64,000 bases of DNA from PGYR01 sp034670025 (lineage in GTDB: Bacteria; Bacteroidota; Ignavibacteria; Kapaibacteriales; UBA2268): NCBI GenBank assembly GCA_034670025.1, contig JAXMOE010000002.1, forward strand, positions 248,001 to 312,000. The letters run 5' to 3'. Shown piece by piece: positions 1 through 8,592 of this stretch (positions are counted from its first letter, which is position 1; each line of letters starts with the position of its first letter). A program made the position numbers and the translations under genes. Below the pieces are notes generated by a model that saw only the letters and a list, made by a program, of their open reading frames with translations, was not told where the DNA came from and ran no database searches.

Positions 1-408
1 TTCAATTGGACAACGGCTTACGAAAGTGATATATCACTGAGTTATGTGTCGCTTGATTTGGGTGTAAAAAACAGGATATATGAGAAACTGAATCTGAAAG
101 CTGGTGTAGATCTGAATTTCAATATTGGCAGTTCCGAAACTCACAAAAACTCGGTGATTACTCCGAGTAATATTCCTTTTTCTGATGGAACTTTTGAAAA
201 AGAGCTTTCGGACGGAAGAATAAAAGAACTATCAGCTATGGTGCTTGGAGTTAGTATCGGTGCCAGCTACGACATCAACTTAGGCATAGAACGCTATGGC
301 GAAATGTCATTTCTCACTCGATACACTGTCAATAGTTTATTGGCCGAAAACAGCTGGCGAAATATACAAGCAAAGCTGGTTCTCAAAGCATTTCTGGGTA
401 TTAGATAA
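1..408 (+). CDS. Outer-membrane beta-barrel protein, C-terminal part (5' truncated)
   Basis: The reading frame is open from base 1 to the TAA at 406-408, so only about 135 C-terminal codons are in the window and the start lies outside. The translation alternates hydrophobic and polar residues in short strands, for example SLDLGVKNRIYEKLNLKAGV and VLGVSIGASYDINLG, and each ends at a Gly/Asn turn. This is typical of porin-like or OMP_b-brl proteins of Bacteroidota. The last strand (LVLKAFLGIR) does not end in Phe. The gene overlaps the 3' end of the convergent LD-carboxypeptidase gene by 8 bases. The fold class is inferred and no specific substrate can be named. Confidence 0.6.
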   Translation, partial: FNWTTAYESDISLSYVSLDLGVKNRIYEKLNLKAGVDLNFNIGSSETHKNSVITPSNIPFSDGTFEKELSDGRIKELSAMVLGVSIGASYDINLGIERYGEMSFLTRYTVNSLLAENSWRNIQAKLVLKAFLGIR

Positions 409-1444
409 CTGCTGATTCTAATATTTTTAAGCTGCCTTTTTCTGAATCTATTTCTGCCGAGAGTCCAATTGGTATTGTAAACTGTGTAGAAGTATGACCA
501 ATCAATAGACCGTAGAATACCGGGTATTTGTAAGCCGAAAAAATATAGTTATATACTTCTAACTCGCTTCTGTCCCAAGTGGATTGGCTACTACCCGAAG
601 AGCAATCATTACACTTTCCTATTACTACTCCTGCCAAATCATCCAACATTCCTGCTAATCGCATTTGTGTAAGCATTCTTTCTAATCTGTAGGGAGCTTC
701 GCCAACATCCTCAATAAATAATATTTTTTTATTGGTTTCTATCTGATATTCTGTTCCTATGAGTGATGAAATTAGTGACAAATTTCCACCAACTAATCTA
801 CCGTTGGCTGTACCTTCATTGATCGTAATAATTGGATTCCTTTGCCTTACACCACTTGATTTCGGATTGAATATCATACCAGCGGGTGAGGTAGCCATAA
901 TTGTCTTTTTAAAAGATTCAAATGATGGCTTGTCAAAGTTAGATAGCATAACAGGGGAGTGGAATGTTACTAATCCAGTCAATTTTTCAATTGCTGTAAT
1001 TAACGCTGTTATATCACTGTACCCAGCTATTATTTTGGGATTGATTTTAATCAGATTGTAATCGAGTTTGTCAAGTAAATCTGCCGAACCAAAGCCGCCT
1101 CTTATGCAGAAAATGGCGTTTATTGAGCTGTCAGAAAAAGCTGCATGAATTTCTTCTACTCTTGCTTCTGTACTTCTGGTTTTGTATCCATTGGGATTGT
1201 TGACGATTGCTTTAGTCATAACGCTTTGCACACCGAGTGCAGCACATATTTCTTCAGCTCTGTAAATGTCTTTTGGGTCAGTTACGTTTGAAGCAGGCGA
1301 AATTAATGCTACTTTATCACCTTTTTTCAATCTTTTTGGCTTTATTATTGTGGTATTACTACTTTGCGAGAACAAATCTTTCGAGTTATTAAGTAATAAT
1401 ACTGATGATAATGCAGATAATTTGATTAAATTTCGTCTTTTCAT
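401..1444 (-). CDS. LD-carboxypeptidase (peptidase S66, LdcA/MccF family)
   Basis: The 347-residue protein belongs to the serine peptidase family that removes the terminal D-amino acid from murein tetrapeptides or inactivates peptide antibiotics such as microcin C. Family landmarks are in order: a RGGFGS loop near residue 115, the nucleophile Ser143 in GYSDITAL, Glu245 in FIEDVGEAPYRLER and His317 in LIGHTSTQF, which together match the Ser-Glu-His triad. An N-terminal MKRRNLIKLSALSS segment with a hydrophobic stretch and a following FSQ looks like a Tat-type or Sec-type signal peptide, so the enzyme is probably exported. This favours a peptidoglycan-recycling or cell-wall role over cytoplasmic MccF-type immunity. 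It is transcribed alone, divergently from the RelA/SpoT homologue. Confidence 0.88.
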   Translation of the reverse strand: MKRRNLIKLSALSSVLLLNNSKDLFSQSSNTTIIKPKRLKKGDKVALISPASNVTDPKDIYRAEEICAALGVQSVMTKAIVNNPNGYKTRSTEARVEEIHAAFSDSSINAIFCIRGGFGSADLLDKLDYNLIKINPKIIAGYSDITALITAIEKLTGLVTFHSPVMLSNFDKPSFESFKKTIMATSPAGMIFNPKSSGVRQRNPIITINEGTANGRLVGGNLSLISSLIGTEYQIETNKKILFIEDVGEAPYRLERMLTQMRLAGMLDDLAGVVIGKCNDCSSGSSQSTWDRSELEVYNYIFSAYKYPVFYGLLIGHTSTQFTIPIGLSAEIDSEKGSLKILESAVI

Positions 1445-1505
1445 TGTTTATTTTAATTTTTTTAAAGTAATTGGTACATTGTAACAAAATACAATTTACA
1501 AAAAG

Positions 1506-3278
1506 TTGATAGATACAGATAACATATTTATGTTCCAGCCGGAATACGAGGAAGATAGTCCTTTTGGAGAAGACCCAAAAGAGGACTTGAAATTCCTTTT
1601 AGCAAAGGCAGAGGAATACTTAGAAGAATTCGACAAGGAATTGATTGAGAAGGCATTTTGGTATTGTTACGATAGCCACGATGGTATGGTGCGTAAATCA
1701 GGGAAACCATTTTACACCCATCCGCTCAATGTATCAATTGTTTTGCTCGAAGAGTTTCCAATTTATGATTCGCAAACGGTGGCAGCTTGCTTGCTGCACG
1801 ATACTTTGGAAGATGTAGAAAGTGTTACTCGTGGAGGAATAACTAAGGAATTTGGTGCTGAGGTAGCCCGTATGGTCGATGGTGTTACTAAGATTAGCCA
1901 CACCGAAGTTAGTAAGACGGAGAACAAAGCTGCTTCTTATAGGAAGCTGTTTCTTGCGTTAGTCAAAGATATTAGGGTGGTTCTCATTAAGCTTGCTGAC
2001 CGTCTCCACAACATCCGAACACTCCACTACTTATCTCCTATCAAACAAAAATACATTGCCGAAGAAACCCTCAACTTTTACACGATGTTAGCCCACAGAA
2101 TTGGACTACTGAAAATCAAAATTGAATTAGAAAATTTATCATTCTACTATTTAGACCGAGAGTCTTATGAAGATTTAAAAACCCGACTCACTGACAAAAG
2201 AAAGGAGTTTTTGGGTTATATCAAATCTTTTTTAGGTGTTATAGAGAAAAATTTAGAGCAACAAAACATTGACCACACGCTCACTATCTACCACAAACAT
2301 GAATACGAGATTTTTAATATTATTCAGACTGGAAAGACATTGAATGATATTGATAATTTTTATTCTATTAATCTAATAATCAATTCGAATGAGATAGGGG
2401 ATTGCTACCGAGCTCACGGAATAATTGCCAATACTTTTGATTCAATCAAGTTTTTGGACTATATATCTAAACCAAAATTCGATTGGTACAAATCATTACA
2501 TACTGAGATAATTGGCCCAGATGGAAGAAAGATAGAGCTTTCGATTAGAACAAAAGAGATGGAGAAGATTGCCGAAGAAGGGTTTGCATCCAAGTTTTCA
2601 TTGAAAAATAGAAGAAAAGCACTCGACATAAATAAGGCGGATTTGGAAGAATGGGGTCAGTGGATGCAAGAGATGATTGAGGAGTATCCTGACAATGCAA
2701 TCCAGATTATATGGGATTCGATTAAGGTCAACCTGTTCGATGTGGACGTTGTAGTCTATAATAAAAATGGCGATCCAGTATCGCTTCCTGATGGCTCAAC
2801 AGTACTCGATTTTGCTTTTTCTAAATCTGTTGAAGATGGAATGACTTGTATTTCGGCTAAGATTAATGGGGTAGTTAAGCCGATTGACTATGAGTTAGAA
2901 TATGGTGATCAAGTTGAAATTATTACTTCTAAATCTGTCAAACCAGAGCCAAAGTGGCAACAATTTGCAGTTACTTTCAAAGCTATTATTACATTATTCC
3001 ACTATTTTAAAGAAAATCCATTTGTGGAAATACCTGATGAATCAATCGGGAATAAGCATATTAAAATGAAGGTGGTTGGGGAAGATAGAGATGGAATGTT
3101 AAAAGATATTACCCAAGCAATTGGTAAAAGCAGCATGCACGAACTGCATATCAGTGCTCAGGAAGTAGATTTTGAAGGCGTATTCACTTTGAGAGTAGAT
3201 GAAGAAATTGACTTGAACAATATATTCTTGAAGATTCTGAAGATTAATGGCATTAAAAGTGTGAATATAGTGGACTAA
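1506..3278 (+). CDS. RelA/SpoT homologue, probably a (p)ppGpp hydrolase with a degenerate synthetase site
   Basis: This is a multidomain stringent-response protein. Residues about 50-190 are an HD hydrolase domain with the family signatures intact: His72, HD at 98-99, ED at 102-103 and KLADRLHNIRTL at 162-173. Residues about 250-370 are the synthetase domain, which keeps YKSLHTEIIG and IELSIRT. However, the catalytic Asp of the usual xxDLxAxRxI motif aligns with Asn284, its Arg with Asn289, and the basic ATP-binding loop reads HKHEYEIFNIIQ. A TGS domain (about 415-475) and an ACT domain (about 520-590) follow. The usual zinc-finger/RIS region between them is missing, which explains the length of 590 rather than about 730 residues. 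The listed start is a TTG; an in-frame ATG at 1530 is equally plausible. Family assignment is firm; loss of synthesis is inferred from my alignment by eye. Confidence 0.9.
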   Translation: MIDTDNIFMFQPEYEEDSPFGEDPKEDLKFLLAKAEEYLEEFDKELIEKAFWYCYDSHDGMVRKSGKPFYTHPLNVSIVLLEEFPIYDSQTVAACLLHDTLEDVESVTRGGITKEFGAEVARMVDGVTKISHTEVSKTENKAASYRKLFLALVKDIRVVLIKLADRLHNIRTLHYLSPIKQKYIAEETLNFYTMLAHRIGLLKIKIELENLSFYYLDRESYEDLKTRLTDKRKEFLGYIKSFLGVIEKNLEQQNIDHTLTIYHKHEYEIFNIIQTGKTLNDIDNFYSINLIINSNEIGDCYRAHGIIANTFDSIKFLDYISKPKFDWYKSLHTEIIGPDGRKIELSIRTKEMEKIAEEGFASKFSLKNRRKALDINKADLEEWGQWMQEMIEEYPDNAIQIIWDSIKVNLFDVDVVVYNKNGDPVSLPDGSTVLDFAFSKSVEDGMTCISAKINGVVKPIDYELEYGDQVEIITSKSVKPEPKWQQFAVTFKAIITLFHYFKENPFVEIPDESIGNKHIKMKVVGEDRDGMLKDITQAIGKSSMHELHISAQEVDFEGVFTLRVDEEIDLNNIFLKILKINGIKSVNIVD

Positions 3279-3283
3279 TCCTA

Positions 3284-5254
3284 CTATTCATTTCCAATAC
3301 TTACAATAACCGAGCGGGAGTAAAATCTACCTTCAGGGTAATCATTATTGTATTCTGTATTCTTGACTTTACCCATTCCCATGGCTTTATCTTTACTTAC
3401 ATTAAGCTCACTGGCCACTCGGTAAGCACGCTGCTCAGATAGTTCTAAGTTATAATCATCATCACCAATAATATCCGAATAACCTTCAATTTTTAGGACT
3501 TTAGAGTCTTTTTCTATATTGTCCTTAACCAAATCAAGAGTTAGTTCGGCTATCGGTGGTATATTAGCTATGTTGTAACCGAATAGAATAAGGTTGAATT
3601 CTTTTCGGGTTGGCTGCCTGTTGTCAATTTTCATATTTTCAAGATACTTTTTCACTTTATCACTGTCAAAAATATAAGAATCCGAATCGCTCGTATCTAA
3701 GCTGTCAGTACCGGTCATGCTAAATTCTATATTGCTAAAATCTGAATTTTCGGTGTATGACTTTATTATCTTGTAAGAATTATCAGGGAATCCCTCGCCA
3801 CTGTATTCTTGAATCTGATTGCTATTCTCACTTACATTTACTTCCCAGCTATTAACGGGCAAGTTAGAAGTTACGTTTGGTTCTATTTTAAATTCAATAT
3901 CAGCGGACTTTATGATTTTTGTGTCTTTTGACACTTTGGGTAATAATATACTCCAATCTGTTGGTATTAGTTCCACACGTCTGTTTTCAGCTCTCCCAAA
4001 TTCATTATCAGAGCGAGACGGGGTTTCTGGCAAATTTCTTGCTATTCTCTTGAATCGATTAGAATCTAAGCCCCATTCCTTAACAAAATAGTCATAGACA
4101 GCATTCATTCTTTGCTGCGAAAGTTCAGTGTTTCCTTCCTCTAACCCATAATTAGAGTTGCATCCGACTATTGTCATTTCCACTTCTGGATTCTCTTTTA
4201 ATCTCAGAGCTACTGTGTTTAGCAAATTGTAATAATTTGTTAATGAAGTGTCTTTATTGCTGATTAGGGAGTTGCCAACTATGTCGGATTCACTGACTTC
4301 GGTGTTGTATCTCTGGGGGATAACAGCTCTGTTTTCTTCAAAGAAGATATAGCCGAGTAAGGATTGGTATTTGATTACTCGCTCTTTGCTGTCATCAATT
4401 TCGGTAGTGTTGTATATGCTATCAGTAACTGATATATTGGCAATTATGTCTGATTTGGGCGGTGCTTTTGGTTCTTCAATTATAGTATCAACAACAACCA
4501 CTTTTTCGTGGTATTTGTTATACCTTACTTCTATTCCTACTTTCAACTGATTGAGAGACCAATCTATATTATCTACTAAGTTGCCCAGATAGTAAGTAAA
4601 CTCTCCTATTGGTGACAGCTCCCAGCTACTATTAGTTGTCAATGGCAGGTTTAGTCTAACTCCAGCAGTTACAAAAGGTAGTATGCTTTTAGAACCATCT
4701 ACTTCACCTTGGCTTTCATTTCTGACTATTCTGTCATTCTCAAATGTTACATCTGTGGGTCTGATTAGTGTTTCGTATTGTTCTATCTGAAAGTTGTTGA
4801 TCAATGATATGCCACCACCAGCATAAACATCAATGCTTCTGTCTAACTCTAATAGTAATCTTAAGCTTGTAGATATGGCTTGAATGTTTGCATCTAATGT
4901 GTGCTCTATCAGTCCATCACTTTTGGTGCCTTCGCTATTGTCAAATGTATCCATTTCTTCCTGCTTTATAACTGCAGACAAATCAGAATAACCAGCGGTT
5001 AAACCAAGGGATAATACTTCTGAGAGCCTGTACTCACCAAGTATTCCGAATCCAAGTCCAAATCCTGATCCAGATTCATAAATGGGAGAGCAACAAGGGT
5101 AGCCAGGTAAATCTTCGAAGTTAGAATGGTGCAAGTTGAATTGCCCTACACCATAAGCACCTATGCTATATATAGACTTGTTGGTGTCAACAACCTGCGA
5201 AAAGGCAGTGGATGAAATAAGTATAAAAATTGATAGAAAAAGGAGTTTTCTCAT
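3284..5254 (-). CDS. OmpA-family outer-membrane protein with two OmpA-like domains
   Basis: The 656-residue protein starts with a signal peptide (MRKLLFLSIFILISSTAFSQ). Residues about 22-250 look like an outer-membrane beta-barrel (GFGLGFGILGEYRLSEVLSLG and similar strands). A linker containing PKAPPKS-like sequence leads to a first OmpA-like domain at about 320-440 (ELSQQRMNAVYDYFV, then FGRAENRRVELIP). After a Ser/Asp-rich segment a second OmpA-like domain occupies about 555-655 (LKIEGYSDIIGDD, ELSEQRAYRVASEL, FYSRSVIVSIG). OmpA domains normally bind diaminopimelate in peptidoglycan, so two copies suggest bivalent or structural anchoring of the outer membrane. The gene starts only 2 bases after the stop of the T9SS cargo gene and is probably cotranscribed with it. 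It ends 5 bases from the convergent RelA/SpoT gene. Confidence 0.82.
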   Translation of the reverse strand: MRKLLFLSIFILISSTAFSQVVDTNKSIYSIGAYGVGQFNLHHSNFEDLPGYPCCSPIYESGSGFGLGFGILGEYRLSEVLSLGLTAGYSDLSAVIKQEEMDTFDNSEGTKSDGLIEHTLDANIQAISTSLRLLLELDRSIDVYAGGGISLINNFQIEQYETLIRPTDVTFENDRIVRNESQGEVDGSKSILPFVTAGVRLNLPLTTNSSWELSPIGEFTYYLGNLVDNIDWSLNQLKVGIEVRYNKYHEKVVVVDTIIEEPKAPPKSDIIANISVTDSIYNTTEIDDSKERVIKYQSLLGYIFFEENRAVIPQRYNTEVSESDIVGNSLISNKDTSLTNYYNLLNTVALRLKENPEVEMTIVGCNSNYGLEEGNTELSQQRMNAVYDYFVKEWGLDSNRFKRIARNLPETPSRSDNEFGRAENRRVELIPTDWSILLPKVSKDTKIIKSADIEFKIEPNVTSNLPVNSWEVNVSENSNQIQEYSGEGFPDNSYKIIKSYTENSDFSNIEFSMTGTDSLDTSDSDSYIFDSDKVKKYLENMKIDNRQPTRKEFNLILFGYNIANIPPIAELTLDLVKDNIEKDSKVLKIEGYSDIIGDDDYNLELSEQRAYRVASELNVSKDKAMGMGKVKNTEYNNDYPEGRFYSRSVIVSIGNE

Positions 5255-5256
5255 TT

Positions 5257-6159
5257 CTACTTTTGCACTACTATTTTTTTCGTAAATATCTCATTGGGGC
5301 TAGTTATCTGAATATAGTAAACACCAGATGGCACTATGCTGAAGTCGAATGAGACTTTATGTTCACCAGAATCGTGATAGTTGGAATACAGTTGCTTTAC
5401 CAATTTGCCTTCCATTCCTATCAAATCTATTGTGGTATTACCCTTCTCTCTTGTACTGTACTCTATTTGAGATATATCAGAAGCAGGATTTGGAGTGATA
5501 TTACCAACGAAAGCATCAACCGAGCGCTTAATTAATCTGTACTCGCCGTCAACTTCACAAACACCATGTAGTTGGAAAAAGCCATCCATTGTAGTGGTTT
5601 CTATTTTGTCTTCCCATTGGAAATCAATTATTTCTAACTCTGTATCTATAACGGCACCCAGCTTTGCCGTAAATTCCATGTTGAATAGCACTCCGCTACT
5701 ATCCGAAAATGTTCCTGATAGATTTAGCTCACACTGTTCTGACGTACCGCAGGGAGGGGTGTCATTTTCAGGATATAGTATTGTGGAGTTAAATGCTATT
5801 AGGGCTGTCCAGTTTCTGTTTTCACCAGCAAAATTCTTAGAGTCTTTTAGTAATAAAGGTATTGAAACTCTTTCACTTACTTCGGCCTCAGCGGTTGGGA
5901 TTACTACCAGTGCACTAATCTCTTCATCGAATGATTTTCTGATGGAATACCAAAAGCCCAAGCTTTTTAGCTTAGAATTAGCAGTAGTTTGACCAATAAC
6001 AGATTGTCCCACAGTTGATTGGATTGTTGTGCTGCCGTTAGAGCTACTATTACCACCCGCACCCACTACCCCTTTTTCTAACTGAGTTTGTGGTAACAGT
6101 ATTAGAGGTAAAACAGATAATAACAATATTGCAAATATGAACTGCTTCAGATAATTCAA
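5257..6159 (-). CDS. Secreted protein with a type IX sorting domain
   Basis: A hydrophobic N-terminus (FIFAILLLSVLPLILLPQ) acts as the Sec signal. The last 80 or so residues are a type A Por secretion C-terminal sorting domain: NITPNPASDISQIEY, then IDLIGMEGKLVKQLY, GVYYIQIT and a basic KKIVVQK end. Substrates of this kind cross the outer membrane through the T9SS and are often attached to surface lipopolysaccharide. The middle (residues about 85-200) has a beta-sandwich look (VSERVSIPLLLKDSKNF, then TALIAFNSTILYP) reminiscent of cohesin-like domains, but I cannot assign it. It is the first gene of a pair with the double-OmpA gene; stop and start are 2 bases apart. Confidence 0.8.
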   Translation of the reverse strand: MNYLKQFIFAILLLSVLPLILLPQTQLEKGVVGAGGNSSSNGSTTIQSTVGQSVIGQTTANSKLKSLGFWYSIRKSFDEEISALVVIPTAEAEVSERVSIPLLLKDSKNFAGENRNWTALIAFNSTILYPENDTPPCGTSEQCELNLSGTFSDSSGVLFNMEFTAKLGAVIDTELEIIDFQWEDKIETTTMDGFFQLHGVCEVDGEYRLIKRSVDAFVGNITPNPASDISQIEYSTREKGNTTIDLIGMEGKLVKQLYSNYHDSGEHKVSFDFSIVPSGVYYIQITSPNEIFTKKIVVQK

Positions 6160-6227
6160 TATATTAAAAATGATAAGTTAGAGTCAACATCAATTAGAAG
6201 CTAAGTAATTATTATTTTTTTTACAAA

Positions 6228-7058
6228 TTAATGTCTAATCATTGATTTGAATTTTGATGGTCTTAAGCCATATTGTCTTTGGAATTTGTTAGAATAGGCA
6301 GATCTGTCTGTAAAATTCAGCATTTTTGCTGTTTCGTCAATATTGTGACTTATTAGAAGCTTTTTAGATTCTTCTAATTTCTTTTCTAATAAATATTTGT
6401 ATGGTGTTGTCCCAAATAGGTCTTTGAACAGTCGAATGAAATAGAACTTTGAAATATAGACAGAATCTGAGATATGGTCTATGCTTAATTTTTCATAAAT
6501 ATTACTGTCCATAAAGTTTTTTGCTTTTAATACACAATGTGCTATTTCAGCCCTATTTTTTCTGATTGTTAATGGCAAATTATCCGTTGAAAAATACTCT
6601 ACATTTTCTGAGTCAATAATAATATCAAAAAACTTTACTAAATCAACATTGTAAGAACTTCGTTTGTTATCTATTATCTCATCATGTATTGCACTTACAC
6701 TTCTGCTAATCAATTTGCTATCTGCTATGTCATATTTGTTATTACTAAATATTAAACTTTCCAAACCACCCATTTCTTTACTATCAAAAAACAAGCAAAG
6801 CCCTTTGGTGTTTTGTTTGTCAGCTATTACTTCAAATTTCTGATTTGGGTTTACCATTAGGAATTCTCCGCTGTTCAGCACTACTTCTTTTCCGTCTATT
6901 CTATATATTTCTTTCTGAGTTAAACATAGTTTGAATGAGTGAAGTTTAGCTTTGTCATAAAGTGAGATCCTATTCAAATCGGAGTAAACAACATAGCTAT
7001 TACTAATTTGACTATTAGATAGATATTCGTTGTTCGATATATGTTTTATACTAACCAT
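6228..7058 (-). CDS. AraC-family transcriptional regulator
   Basis: The 276-residue protein has a cupin-like N-terminal sensor region (YRIDGKEVVLNSGEFLMVNP) and a C-terminal double helix-turn-helix of AraC/XylS type. The first helix-turn-helix includes LSIDHISDSVYISKFYFIRL and FKDLFGTTPYKYLLEKKLEE. The second includes DETAKMLNFTDRSAYSNKFQ, then RQYGLRPSKFK, a clear AraC signature. The start overlaps the end of the upstream alpha/beta-hydrolase gene by 8 bases, so the two are translationally coupled and the regulator may control that hydrolase or respond to its product. The ligand is unknown. Confidence 0.9.
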   Translation of the reverse strand: MVSIKHISNNEYLSNSQISNSYVVYSDLNRISLYDKAKLHSFKLCLTQKEIYRIDGKEVVLNSGEFLMVNPNQKFEVIADKQNTKGLCLFFDSKEMGGLESLIFSNNKYDIADSKLISRSVSAIHDEIIDNKRSSYNVDLVKFFDIIIDSENVEYFSTDNLPLTIRKNRAEIAHCVLKAKNFMDSNIYEKLSIDHISDSVYISKFYFIRLFKDLFGTTPYKYLLEKKLEESKKLLISHNIDETAKMLNFTDRSAYSNKFQRQYGLRPSKFKSMIRH

Positions 7059-8400
7059 TATTCTTAGCTACTTTGGTTAACCAATTGTGTAGATATTCCG
7101 CCACTTCTGAGTTGTAATTATCTTTAGAATATTCTCTTAACTCTCTGTTTTGCATAATACGTGCAATGTGATTTTGTGATTCAACTTTTAAAAACAAATG
7201 CTCAGTATTTGGAAATTCTTTGTACTCTATTACTTTTTTTGAATCACTGTCTTTTGCAATTCGCACTATTCTTTGAGCTCCCGAATTGTCCAAAGCTTGT
7301 AAATCGTGCTCTCCATGTAGGGAAAGAATATGACTTTTTACTCTGTTCCACTCATAGGGCATATTCTTAATATTTAAATTTAGAAAAAAGTCTGAAGCTC
7401 TGCCTAAAAATGTATTGTTGCCAGTATAATTCATGTGAGTTTGAAAAAATAATCTTACTGAATCGGAAGTTATCAATTCTTCTGGTTGTTTGTCCTTGAA
7501 ATAGATTTGATAGAAGTAATCTCTGGATTTTCTTTTTATTTCATCACCTTGCAGATAGTCTCCGCCTTCCCAAAGTGGATATTGATACTCCATTGCATAA
7601 AGGAAGTAGTCATACCAATCTTCTATTCTTATTCCATATACAACAGTAGCAAATGGTGATTTTAAATTAGAAATTATCGGTGCGTGCCATCCTCCCATAG
7701 AATGACCAAATATAGTAATCTTATCAGTATCTACATCGCTTCTTTTCACTAACTCGTCGTACCCTTTTGCAAAAACAGCATTTTCAGTGTCAAAATTAAT
7801 CTCACTACAGTCCAATTCGCCTTTGCTATCACCCATATTTGGTTTCTCTACTCTGTAAACCATGTAACCATAACCAACCAAATCATCTATAAATCTTCTC
7901 ATTGTGCTTTTTGGGTCTGTGTATTCGCAGCTTTGGCAAGGGTAACCCTGTATATAATAAATGACTGGGAATGGGCCCTCGCCTTCTGGTTTCTCAACTA
8001 TAGTTCTAATTGAGCTATTTTGATATTCAAAACTGTTAAGTTCATATTTGTTATTCACATTGAACGGGAGTTTAACTAAACCACCATTAAAAACTAATTG
8101 TTGATTTCCTCTTTTTATGGTAAGTGTAATATCACTTGACTTTTTGCTCTCATTCAATCCTTTCAGAAAGTCATTAAAATTATCATATTCTTGAGAGTTT
8201 ATCGAAGTTATTGTGTCATTTAGTTTCAAACCCAATTTCGATGCCGTGCTATTAGGAAAAATTTGTTTTACAATAGCACTTCCCTCATCAATTGAAACAG
8301 GTTTCAATTGAACACCTAATTGACCACGTCGTTCTAATGTGTTGCTACTCACAGTTGAGTATGTTAAAAATAGCACTAAAAATAGTAGAATAGATTTCAT
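7051..8400 (-). CDS. Exported PDZ-domain alpha/beta hydrolase
   Basis: The 449-residue protein has a signal peptide (MKSILLFLVLFLTYSTVSSN), then a PDZ domain at about 25-110 (GQLGVQLKPVSIDEGSAIV, PNSTASKLGLKLNDTITSIN). The remainder is an alpha/beta hydrolase of the peptidase S9/dienelactone-hydrolase type. It shows an oxyanion strand PVIYYIQGYPCQSCEY, the nucleophile elbow GHSMGGW near residue 233 and a likely catalytic His in FPNTEHLFLK near 405. A periplasmic peptidase or esterase is likely; the substrate cannot be named. A PDZ domain in front of this hydrolase fold is uncommon. The gene overlaps the AraC-family regulator downstream. Confidence 0.82.
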   Translation of the reverse strand: MKSILLFLVLFLTYSTVSSNTLERRGQLGVQLKPVSIDEGSAIVKQIFPNSTASKLGLKLNDTITSINSQEYDNFNDFLKGLNESKKSSDITLTIKRGNQQLVFNGGLVKLPFNVNNKYELNSFEYQNSSIRTIVEKPEGEGPFPVIYYIQGYPCQSCEYTDPKSTMRRFIDDLVGYGYMVYRVEKPNMGDSKGELDCSEINFDTENAVFAKGYDELVKRSDVDTDKITIFGHSMGGWHAPIISNLKSPFATVVYGIRIEDWYDYFLYAMEYQYPLWEGGDYLQGDEIKRKSRDYFYQIYFKDKQPEELITSDSVRLFFQTHMNYTGNNTFLGRASDFFLNLNIKNMPYEWNRVKSHILSLHGEHDLQALDNSGAQRIVRIAKDSDSKKVIEYKEFPNTEHLFLKVESQNHIARIMQNRELREYSKDNYNSEVAEYLHNWLTKVAKNNG

Positions 8401-8592
8401 AACTGTGATTGGGATTTATTATTAAAGATATAAAGTATAACTTTAATTATTAAGTTAAGTTGCACAAAGAAAAACTATCAGCAATTTATTACACATAGAT
8501 GATTATAATCCTTAAGCTGCAAATTTTCCTGTTATTTATATACTATTGATTAAATTTGAAGCTAATTAGAAAACACAATTAAGAAAAAGAAA

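Noticed and set aside
5495..5992. 165-codon plus-strand open frame opposite the T9SS cargo gene
   Set aside because: It is antisense to a gene with a signal peptide and sorting domain and shows no recognisable features.
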